From a bacterium (GTDB lineage: Bacteria > CG03), in the NCBI GenBank assembly GCA_013791675.1, contig VMTI01000084.1:1-7704 (forward strand): DNA of 7,704 bases, given 5' to 3'. Position numbers and translations under genes: made by a program. Of the stretch, positions 1 to 6,378 are shown piece by piece. The notes beneath the pieces were generated by a model. The model saw nothing but the letters and a program-made list of their open reading frames with translations, was not told the origin of the DNA and did no database searches. Each line of letters starts with the position of its first letter. Position 1 is the first letter of the stretch.

Positions 1-910
1 CCGTTATAGCCTCAATGAAAGCTCTGTTGGGAGAAGAAAGTCCCGACGCCATAAAAAAAAGGGGCCCTGAAAAAAGAAAGCAGATAAAAAGAAAATGATC
101 AAAATTATCAGCCTTCCGGCACACGTAGCCGTATAAAAGCGGCGCAAAAATAAAAAAAGGCCCGAAAAACGTAAAACCCAGCGCGGGATAAGTTAAAAGC
201 GATTTGAGCGTCACGTTATGATGTGCCCCGTGAAGCGCGAAAGTGCCGTAATCCTTCCTTAAAATAACTCTCAAAAAACTATTAAATGTTGACGGGTCCC
301 CCCAGTTAAACACTGCCCCGCCTTTGGCGCGCAGAATAAGAAATATATTCGCCGAAAAACCCGCCCATGCGGCGCATGTCAAAATAATAACAAAGCGGAA
401 ATCAAACATTTTTCTTTTAACCAGCAAATATATGATTCCCGGCAGAAGAAGAATAAGAGTCTGATGATTAGCAAGGCCGATTCCGAAAAGAAAAGCAGCG
501 GCGGCGGCGCTTTTCCTCCGAGGTATATACAAAAGGTATATTATTGCGCAGGCAAAAAGAAGATTCAGTGTAAAGACTTCGCAGACAACGGCTGAAGAAA
601 AAACAACTTGAGAGAGACAAAAATAAATAAGCAGCGGGGGGGCCACCCAGCGCGACATAAAAATCAGCGCGAAAAACACAAAAAGAGCGTTTATGAAGTT
701 CATGCGGTAAGCTATATTTCCCGCCGGAAAAATCGTCCGCATGGCCGAGCTTATGATTATGAAAACGGGATAACCCGGCGGATGAGCCACCCCCAGCGTC
801 GCAGATGCGGCAATGAGTTCGCTTGAATCGCCGACGTATATAGACGGCGAAAGATTATAGATAAAAATAAAAAGCCCCGCCAATGCGGCGGCAAACGCTG
901 TTTTTCTCAT
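1..910 (-). CDS. DUF2723 / TMEM260-like membrane glycosyltransferase (3' end missing)
   Basis: The reading frame is open from ATG at 910 to the window edge and gives 303 residues with no stop; full family members are longer. I translated it by hand. It is a polytopic membrane protein with hydrophobic segments near residues 5-21, 70-88, 90-110, 115-130, 136-163, 172-193, 243-263 and 272-292. Family-type motifs occur in order: GDSSEL (27-32, usually GDSGEL) with the likely catalytic Asp28, HPPGYP (43-48), VCEVFTLN (109-116), GLANHQT (145-151), NWGDP (202-206) and RKDYG (218-222). This pattern matches DUF2723; the eukaryotic member TMEM260 is a protein O-mannosyltransferase using a lipid-linked sugar donor. 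Donor and acceptor here are unknown. The start overlaps the stop of the preceding gene as TAATG, with a TAGGA ribosome binding site eight bases upstream. A C7 run near residues 90-92 keeps frame. Family assignment is firm; protein mannosylation is inferred. Confidence 0.88.
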   Translation of the reverse strand, partial: MRKTAFAAALAGLFIFIYNLSPSIYVGDSSELIAASATLGVAHPPGYPVFIIISSAMRTIFPAGNIAYRMNFINALFVFFALIFMSRWVAPPLLIYFCLSQVVFSSAVVCEVFTLNLLFACAIIYLLYIPRRKSAAAAAFLFGIGLANHQTLILLLPGIIYLLVKRKMFDFRFVIILTCAAWAGFSANIFLILRAKGGAVFNWGDPSTFNSFLRVILRKDYGTFALHGAHHNVTLKSLLTYPALGFTFFGPFFIFAPLLYGYVCRKADNFDHFLFICFLFSGPLFFMASGLSSPNRAFIEAIT

Positions 911-2637
911 TACCAGCGTCCTAAAATTATTTTATTCCCTTTTATTTTCTTCATTGAAGGAAAAGCTTCTTTGATTGAGCCGCTCCTTAAAACGGCTTGG
1001 TCTTTTTTTAATTCAATGCTTAATTCTGAGCGCGGATCACGCTTATATAAAATATTGGCGGCAAGAAAAGCCTTTTCAAGTCCGGAACCCCTGCCGAAAT
1101 TCCATACCTCATCCGGCTGGGCCAGGCGGTAATCCTCTTCATATATTGACTCATCGGCCATCGCGCGAATCTCGGAAATGGCATCTTTATCGGTCATATC
1201 CTTAAGCGCTTCAACCGACACGGGATTGCGCGTGAGAGCCGCGTAGGCAAAAGGCTCTATTGCTGTTTCTCTCATATCCCGCAGAACGTAAAATGAAAGA
1301 TTAACAGTTTCATTCGCGTTTCTTATATCGGATAGCCTATTGATTATAGCTTCTCTACCCATGCAGGGGTCTATCTCCAGAGCCGGGCACTTAATAAGAT
1401 TTTTCTTTTTGATATCGGGAATATCCGCGTTTGTAACGCAGAATTCTTTAATACCGGCTATTAGTTTTTTTAAATTGAAACAGTGCCCCTTAAATTTTTC
1501 CTCAAAAATTTTGACGTTTTTAACATTTGAAAAATCGAGAGGCTGAGATGCAAGATAACTTTCTATATCATTGAGCATAAGCCGGCCGGGAAGAGGGCTG
1601 GCGTAAAATTCCGCGGGCGTGATTTTATCAATGAGATCCTTTCTCGTGTCATCGGTAAAAAAATACGGATATTTCATCTCATATTCAAACAACGTGTCCA
1701 GCCCCACATAACGGTCATGCCCGCGGAGATGCCATCTCACCTGAAAACACTTGTGAAGATCAGTGTTCCGGCGAAGAAAAGCCCCGAGAACAGCTGGAGT
1801 AAGTTCAGTTTTAAGATAATCGCCTAGTTTTTTTCTAAAAAGACCGTACGCGTCGGGATCTATGGACGCCTTTTCGTAAATAGTGTGTATAAAGCCGCTT
1901 TCGTGGGCGAGGACAGTGACTTTTTCGTTTTCAAGCGCTCTACGGGCTTTAACTGAAAGAGCCGTTCCGTTAAACCACATATTTTTTGTGACGATCCTTC
2001 TGTTGTTGGTCAATACTCCTTTGCCTAAATTCACAAAATTTTGCGAATGAAGGGGTGTGCCCATAAGAAAAATGTCTTTCAGCGGAATTTCGGCGACGAT
2101 AAAAAGCGCCGCGGCGTACAGCGCGGCCAGTGAAACGCATTCGCCGGCTCCTGATGAATAAAATTTTTTATGACGGAAAGCGTCCATCGCCTCCACCGTT
2201 TCGGTTTTCCAATAAGGAATTATTTCGTCGGTATATTTTTCAAGGCCGAAATGACGCCTTATGTCTATGTCAAAATAATATTTATCACCTTCATATCCGA
2301 AAAGCGCATTTGATTTTGAAAGCGTTTTCTCGTCCACAAAATCTATAAAACGCGCCATTTCCCTGCTTTTGGAGGTGAGCCCCCACGTCTCAAGATCTAA
2401 ATTGAAAGCATAATTGTCCATTATAAACTGTTTCAGCCGGTGAATCCGACGCAGAGGAGACATTTTTTTCATGCCGCTGAACCAGCTCCGAGACCGCCAC
2501 CGCCATATTTTAGGCGACATTATGTTAGCTAGAACAAGACTATAGAGAAGCTCCGGAAAAACGAATATTTCCATATCCGACAGCGTCACTGCCGAAGATT
2601 TTTTTTCAAGATCTATTTTGGATTTATTTTTCCGCAT
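910..2637 (-). CDS. Unassigned protein with a transglutaminase-like Cys-His-Asn core
   Basis: This 575-residue protein is one I cannot name. There is no signal peptide or clear membrane helix; the N-terminus is very basic (RKNKSK, later WRWRSRSW), so it is probably cytoplasmic or membrane-associated. Residues 163-213 resemble a transglutaminase-like core: GAGECVSLAALYAAAL with Cys167, then EIPLKDIF, then HSQNFV with His197, then GVLTNNRR with Asn211/Asn212. The spacing (30 residues Cys to His, about 14 His to Asn) fits Transglut_core proteins, where the third residue is usually Asp. A conspicuous KNMWFNGTALSVKARRALENE stretch follows at 218-238. The rest (240-575) matches nothing I recognise, apart from a glycine-rich GRGSGLEKA at 515-523. 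The ATG has only a weak TGGA site eight bases upstream, yet no better in-frame start is evident. It lies 42 bp after fcl and shares one base with the DUF2723 gene, so it probably acts in the same glycan or glycoprotein process. The fold is an inference; catalysis is unproven. Confidence 0.6.
   Translation of the reverse strand: MRKNKSKIDLEKKSSAVTLSDMEIFVFPELLYSLVLANIMSPKIWRWRSRSWFSGMKKMSPLRRIHRLKQFIMDNYAFNLDLETWGLTSKSREMARFIDFVDEKTLSKSNALFGYEGDKYYFDIDIRRHFGLEKYTDEIIPYWKTETVEAMDAFRHKKFYSSGAGECVSLAALYAAALFIVAEIPLKDIFLMGTPLHSQNFVNLGKGVLTNNRRIVTKNMWFNGTALSVKARRALENEKVTVLAHESGFIHTIYEKASIDPDAYGLFRKKLGDYLKTELTPAVLGAFLRRNTDLHKCFQVRWHLRGHDRYVGLDTLFEYEMKYPYFFTDDTRKDLIDKITPAEFYASPLPGRLMLNDIESYLASQPLDFSNVKNVKIFEEKFKGHCFNLKKLIAGIKEFCVTNADIPDIKKKNLIKCPALEIDPCMGREAIINRLSDIRNANETVNLSFYVLRDMRETAIEPFAYAALTRNPVSVEALKDMTDKDAISEIRAMADESIYEEDYRLAQPDEVWNFGRGSGLEKAFLAANILYKRDPRSELSIELKKDQAVLRSGSIKEAFPSMKKIKGNKIILGRW
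919..923 (-). promoter_or_regulatory. Ribosome binding site of the DUF2723 gene
   Basis: TAGGA on the minus strand lies eight bases before the ATG at 910-908, inside the last codons of the upstream gene. It supports the ATG in the TAATG stop-start junction as the real start and suggests translational coupling of the two genes. Confidence 0.6.
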
Positions 2638-2679
2638 GGAAAAATTCCAGAGCGCTTCCCGTTATAAACTAACGCCACT

Positions 2680-3804
2680 TTACTCTGCCGCTAATTCCCC
2701 TTTTTCGTAAAAGGGTCGGTCCGCCGCAGGCGGAACGGGGTATTTAACGGTATCCGTATAGTTTTTGTAATAAATTCTCAAACTCTCTTTAATGTCTATA
2801 TGGCTCTTCCAGCCAAGCGAGGAAAGACGCGAAACGTCAAGAAGTTTCCTGGGGGTGCCGTCAGGTTTTGAAAAATCATTGAGGATTTTTCCATTGAAAC
2901 CGACTGTGTTTTTGATTATTTGGGCGTATTCAGCAATGGTTTTATCCGAGCCGCTACCTATATTAACAAATTCCCCGATGTCTTTATAATTTTTATTTTC
3001 CATCAGAAAAACGCAGGCGTCGGATAGATCGTCTGAATTCAAAAATTCCCTGTATGGCTTCCCCGTTCCCCATATATAAACACAATCGCCGCTAATTCCG
3101 AGTTTGCCAAGAATTTTTACTAAAGCGGGCCGATCGCTGAAATCTATTTTACCCTCATACCCGAAGCCGAGAGGGTATTTTATAAGGTCATTTTTAATGC
3201 CCTCGAAATCATCTTCGGAAAGCAGTTTCGCAAGATGGAATTTTCTTGTGAGCATTGGAAGAACATGAGCCGTTTCCAGATTAAAATTGTCGTTTTCACC
3301 GTATAGGTTGGTGGGCATCACGGAAATAAAATTCGTGCCGTACTGACTGTTATAATACCGGCAAAGTTTAATAGCCGCGATTTTCGCCACGGCATAAGGC
3401 TCGTTCGTAGGTTCCAGCGCTCCTGTCAATAGATATTCCTCTTTCATCGGCTGAGGGCAATTTTTGGGGTATATGCAGGAAGAGCCCAGATTCAGAAGTT
3501 TTTTCACGGAATACTTATATGAAGCGTGAATAACATTGCCCGCAATCATCATATTCTCGTATATAAACTGCGCCGTATAGGTGCTGTTGGCAAGAATGCC
3601 TCCCACTTTCGCGGCGGCGAGAAAAACATATTCCGGCTTTTCATCTTCAAAAAACTTTTCAACATCCGCCTGGCGGGTGAGATCCATTTCTTTGGAACTC
3701 CGGCAAACAATATTATCGTAACCCTTCTTTTTTAAATTCCGTAAAAGAGCGGAACCCACAAGCCCCCTGTGCCCGGCAACATATATTTTTGAGTTTTTAT
3801 TCAC
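2680..3804 (-). CDS. fcl: GDP-L-fucose synthase (long variant)
   Basis: The enzyme converts GDP-4-keto-6-deoxy-D-mannose to GDP-L-fucose by NADPH-dependent 3,5-epimerisation and 4-reduction in the cytoplasm. It is an extended SDR: GHRGLVG (11-17) binds the nucleotide, LGSSCIYPK (106-114) carries the catalytic Ser108 and Cys110, the YxxxK pair is Tyr137/Lys141, and His180 in HVLP is the second epimerase residue. WGTGKPYREFLNSDDL (245-260) is the family signature. At 374 residues it exceeds the roughly 320-residue E. coli protein because of an insertion near 193-238, as in Bacteroides-type enzymes, plus a short Pro/Ala-rich tail. The start is GTG; a GGGA site seven bases upstream supports it, and the nearby ATG at 3829 is out of frame and stops after ten codons. 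It lies 32 bp after gmd, whose product is its substrate. Confidence 0.96.
   Translation of the reverse strand: MNKNSKIYVAGHRGLVGSALLRNLKKKGYDNIVCRSSKEMDLTRQADVEKFFEDEKPEYVFLAAAKVGGILANSTYTAQFIYENMMIAGNVIHASYKYSVKKLLNLGSSCIYPKNCPQPMKEEYLLTGALEPTNEPYAVAKIAAIKLCRYYNSQYGTNFISVMPTNLYGENDNFNLETAHVLPMLTRKFHLAKLLSEDDFEGIKNDLIKYPLGFGYEGKIDFSDRPALVKILGKLGISGDCVYIWGTGKPYREFLNSDDLSDACVFLMENKNYKDIGEFVNIGSGSDKTIAEYAQIIKNTVGFNGKILNDFSKPDGTPRKLLDVSRLSSLGWKSHIDIKESLRIYYKNYTDTVKYPVPPAADRPFYEKGELAAE
2720..2734. repeat. Perfect GC-rich palindrome inside the 3' end of fcl
   Basis: TCCGCC-GCA-GGCGGA has two perfectly complementary six-base arms around a three-base loop. It lies in an otherwise moderate-GC gene and encodes part of the Val-Pro-Pro-Ala-Ala-Asp stretch in the tail of the fucose synthase, beyond the conserved fold. 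It looks like a small dispersed palindrome that landed in frame. There is no following T-tract, so an intrinsic terminator is unlikely. Only one copy is visible in this window. Confidence 0.45.
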
Positions 3805-3811
3805 TGATTAA

Positions 3812-3815
3812 TCCC
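3812..3815 (-). promoter_or_regulatory. Ribosome binding site deciding the GTG start of fcl
   Basis: GGGA on the minus strand precedes the GTG at 3804-3802 by seven bases. No in-frame ATG lies closer to the conserved IYVAGHRG strand, so this site supports GTG initiation. Confidence 0.5.
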
Positions 3816-3836
3816 GCGAATAATTTCATGGCCCTG

Positions 3837-4988
3837 TTAAGTCTTATCATTAGATTTTCCGTAAAACGAAATTTCGTGTTCTGTGTATGTGAATCCTTTT
3901 GCCCTGGATAATGCTATCCCGCAGCCCCTCGGATCCATGCCTAAAAGCTTCATATCATAATCAAGCATTATTTTCACAAGTTCTCCGAACGTTATTCGGG
4001 GATTCCATTTTAAAATTTTTTTCACTTTCGTTATATCAGCTTTCAGATAATCCACTTCCGTGGGACGGAAATATTTAGGGTCTATTTCAATAAGAGTGTC
4101 ACCTGTTTTCACCGTTGTAACAGCCCCGCTGATTTCTCCGGCGATACCTTTTTCGCCAGCGCCTTCGCCAATCCATTTTATTTCAATATCCGCGTAATCA
4201 AAAACTTTTTCCACAAACTCGCGCACCGAATGGCTTTCTCCCGTGCCTATGACATAGTCATCCGCCTTCTCCTGCTGTAAAATAAGCCACATGGCCTCAC
4301 AGTATTCAGGAGCAAATCCCCAGTCCCTTTTCGCGTCCAGATTTCCCAGATAAATTTTTTTCTGGGTTCCTTTGAGAATGCCGGCGACGGCCCTTGTAAT
4401 CTTCCTCGTCACAAAAGTTTCGCCGCGCCGGGGGCTTTCATGATTAAAAAGTATGCCGTTGCTGGCAAAAAGGTTATAGCCCTCTCTGTAATTGCGCACA
4501 AGCCAATAGGAATAAAGTTTTGCCGCGGCATAGGGGCTCTGCGGCTTAAAGGGCGTCATCTCGCCCTGGGGGGGAGGCGCCGCTCCGAACATTTCAGAGG
4601 AGGATGCCTGATAAAATTTTGTTTTAATCCCGCTTTTTCTCACCGCCTCAAGAATTCTTGTCGTGCCCAGCCCCGTTACGTTGCCGGTGTATTCCGGTAT
4701 GTCAAAACTCACCCTTACATGCGACTGCGCTCCAAGATGATAAATCTCGTCGGGCTTCAGATTGTAAATAACGTTTGTTATCTGCTCACTATCGGACAAA
4801 TCACCGTAATGGAGAAAAAATTTGGCCCCTCTCGTGTGAGTGTCCACATAAAGATGGTCTATCCTGTGAGTGTTAAAAGTGGAAGCCCTTCTTATAATTC
4901 CGTGAACCTCATAGCCTTTTGACAGAAGAAATTCCGCCAGATACGAACCGTCCTGTCCCGTTATGCCTGTAATAAGCGCTTTTTTCAT
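3837..4988 (-). CDS. gmd: GDP-mannose 4,6-dehydratase
   Basis: It catalyses the first committed step of GDP-L-fucose synthesis, GDP-D-mannose to GDP-4-keto-6-deoxy-D-mannose, in the cytoplasm with bound NADP. The 383-residue length is normal or slightly long. Motifs in order are GITGQDGSYL (8-17, nucleotide binding), HLGAQSHV (84-91), QASSSEMFG (127-135) with Ser130 and Glu132 at the usual Thr-Ser-Glu positions, YAAAK (153-157, catalytic Tyr and Lys), FNHESPRRGETFVTRKI (181-197), NLDAKRDWG (216-224) and YFRPTEVDYLKAD (306-318). Catalytic Thr replaced by Ser is conservative, and activity is expected. Extra residues near 278-297 lengthen the loop before the EIDPKYFRPTEV motif. Its ATG overlaps the stop of the co-polymerase gene as ATGA, with GGGGGC just upstream, so it is translated from the same message. 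The next gene, fcl, uses its product. Confidence 0.97.
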   Translation of the reverse strand: MKKALITGITGQDGSYLAEFLLSKGYEVHGIIRRASTFNTHRIDHLYVDTHTRGAKFFLHYGDLSDSEQITNVIYNLKPDEIYHLGAQSHVRVSFDIPEYTGNVTGLGTTRILEAVRKSGIKTKFYQASSSEMFGAAPPPQGEMTPFKPQSPYAAAKLYSYWLVRNYREGYNLFASNGILFNHESPRRGETFVTRKITRAVAGILKGTQKKIYLGNLDAKRDWGFAPEYCEAMWLILQQEKADDYVIGTGESHSVREFVEKVFDYADIEIKWIGEGAGEKGIAGEISGAVTTVKTGDTLIEIDPKYFRPTEVDYLKADITKVKKILKWNPRITFGELVKIMLDYDMKLLGMDPRGCGIALSRAKGFTYTEHEISFYGKSNDKT

Positions 4989-6256
4989 ATTTGCCCCCGC
5001 TGTTTTTCTATAAATTCAACGCTAAAAGCCGCTATAATACCGACGAAAAACCCACCGGCTAACGCCGCGGCGGCGATCTTTTTTTTCTTCGGTGAAACGG
5101 GAGAGTCGGGGGTAATGGCTTTTGAAACAATCTTGACATCCCCCAGCTTTGCCGCGGAAGCGATTGAGGCTTCTGTTATTCGCGAAAAAACAGAAGTGTA
5201 CCTGGTTTTTGCGATATTATATATTCTTGAAATTTCGCTGCTTTTAATTTTCAGCGCCGAAACCGTTACCGCGAGCGAACTCACATCTTTCTGAAGAATT
5301 TCTTTTTCCGCCCGCAGGTATTTTAATTCATTTGAAAGATAATTTGTTTCAACTGAAACATCCGAAATGTCCGATTCAAGATTCCGGTAAATAGGATTAA
5401 TCTCTTCCGAATAAATCTTTTGCCCTTTTACCGCGGAAATATCCTTGCCTTCTATGATTTTGTTCCAAAGCACATCATCCACGACGGCTTTGGCCTGGTG
5501 TTTATACTGACTGTGTTTTTTTATCTCATCCTTCAAAACCGCCAAGCGCATCCGTTTGATTTCCAGCGTTTTTTCGTTTCCTATGATGTTTGACTGGATA
5601 GTTTGCAGCTTCGCTTTTTTTACGTCAAGCTCGCTTTCTTTCATTTCAACATTGTTCTTGATATTAAACTCCGAAAGCGCCTGTTCTTCCGCGACCATTT
5701 CGGCTTCGGCTTTTTTTAATTCGCCGTAAAGAAAAGACCGGGACGCCTCCGTCTCACCCGAAATCATACCGATAACCTTATTCAGATAAATCTTCGCCCA
5801 TGTGTCCGCGACGCGCGAGCATAGAACAGGATCTTCGCCTTTAACCGTCAGTTTTATCATTGAGCTGTCTTTTATTCTTTCAGGAAAAAGCATTCCCGCG
5901 ACAGTGCCCTTATTGATTCCTTCCGAATTTATTTCATCGGCTATACCCTCTGCCACATCACCCGATGACATAAGAGCAAGGTGATCAGCTATGGAAATAG
6001 TACCGAAGCGGTTATCTTTTTCGCGTAAATCAAGGCTCAGAGAAGCGGCCAGCGGATTTTTTATAAACTCCATCTTTGAAGGCGTTATCATTATCATTGA
6101 ATGGCTTTCATACACTTTGGGAGCGGTGAGCGCCAAAATAACACCCGCGATAAAAACCGCCCCCGTGAAAAAACCTATAAGATTTCTCCTGTCCCACAAA
6201 ACCATCAATATCCGCCCAAAATCTATCTCATCATCCATCCTGTCATTTTGCATCAT
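4985..6256 (-). CDS. Wzz/GumC-type polysaccharide co-polymerase without kinase domain
   Basis: This inner-membrane protein belongs to the polysaccharide co-polymerase (PCP) class that sets chain length and aids export of surface polysaccharide. The 423-residue layout is typical: a short cytoplasmic N-terminus with FGRILMVLWDRR (13-24), a first membrane helix at about 26-45, a large periplasmic part with the conserved KVYESHSMIMI strand (47-57), long alpha-helical coiled-coil-prone segments (about 170-250 and 290-345), then the PCP motif TPDSPVSPKKKK (382-393) and a second membrane helix at about 394-413. The protein stops soon after that helix, so the cytoplasmic BY-kinase domain of Wzc-like proteins is absent and no kinase gene is seen nearby. 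The chosen ATG has AAGGAG seven bases upstream; a second ATG follows directly. It begins after a 121-bp spacer, the longest gap here, and overlaps gmd by four bases. Confidence 0.88.
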   Translation of the reverse strand: MMQNDRMDDEIDFGRILMVLWDRRNLIGFFTGAVFIAGVILALTAPKVYESHSMIMITPSKMEFIKNPLAASLSLDLREKDNRFGTISIADHLALMSSGDVAEGIADEINSEGINKGTVAGMLFPERIKDSSMIKLTVKGEDPVLCSRVADTWAKIYLNKVIGMISGETEASRSFLYGELKKAEAEMVAEEQALSEFNIKNNVEMKESELDVKKAKLQTIQSNIIGNEKTLEIKRMRLAVLKDEIKKHSQYKHQAKAVVDDVLWNKIIEGKDISAVKGQKIYSEEINPIYRNLESDISDVSVETNYLSNELKYLRAEKEILQKDVSSLAVTVSALKIKSSEISRIYNIAKTRYTSVFSRITEASIASAAKLGDVKIVSKAITPDSPVSPKKKKIAAAALAGGFFVGIIAAFSVEFIEKQRGQI

Positions 6257-6377
6257 TTGTTATCTCCTTAAGAAAGTTGTCCAGAGCAATTTGATTACTT
6301 GCAAACAACCTCCTGATTTCTTTCTTCCAATCTCTTTCATAATATTAAGGACGTCCCCATTTCCCTATTTATTTCCC
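6257..6377. other. 121-bp spacer with repeat-like sequence and possible coding relic
   Basis: This is the only sizeable gap in the window. On the plus strand its right end (about 6341-6377) reads AATATTAAGGACGTCCCC and then two ATTTCCC copies 12 bases apart (6359-6365, 6371-6377). GGACGTCC (6349-6356) is a perfect palindrome. The left part has no stops in one minus-strand frame between 6344 and 6243. I see no convincing -35/-10 pair and no hairpin with a T-tract, so neither a promoter nor a terminator is called. Confidence 0.5.
6264..6269 (-). promoter_or_regulatory. Ribosome binding site of the co-polymerase gene
   Basis: AAGGAG on the minus strand is seven bases from the ATG at 6256-6254 and ten from the adjacent second ATG. 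The spacing favours the first. Confidence 0.7.
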
Positions 6378-6378
6378 C
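6341..6378. repeat. GGACGTCC-centred repeat-like segment
   Basis: The palindrome GGACGTCC is followed by a C-rich and T-rich segment with the direct repeat ATTTCCC at a 12-base period. From memory, sequences of the type AAGGACGTCCCCATTT occur near REP-associated tyrosine transposases in several bacterial phyla, so this may be the end or footprint of such an element. No transposase gene is present here, and a second copy is not visible in the window. Confidence 0.3.

Noticed and set aside
590..660. Frameshift in the DUF2723 gene at the C7 run
   Set aside because: The frame reads through the run without a stop, and family motifs occur on both sides in the same frame.
608..826. A 72-codon plus-strand frame
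   Set aside because: It is a shadow of the DUF2723 gene; its Arg/Lys/His-rich product is what antisense reading of a membrane protein would give.
2638..2679. Possible promoter or hairpin in the gap between fcl and the transglutaminase-like gene
   Set aside because: A TATAAC hexamer and a small GGAA/TTCC inverted repeat occur, but there is no matching -35 box and the arms are only four bases; the gap is better explained as an ordinary operon spacer.
3802..3830. ATG near 3829 as the true fcl start
   Set aside because: It is out of frame with fcl and reaches a stop after ten codons, so GTG at 3804 is the start.
4440..4922. A 160-codon open frame on the plus strand
   Set aside because: It is entirely antisense to gmd, whose catalytic motifs are intact, and its translation resembles no protein family.
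6349..6356. GGACGTCC as an operator or intrinsic terminator
   Set aside because: The stem is too short and lacks a T-tract, and only one copy is seen; the repeat-element reading is preferred but unproven.
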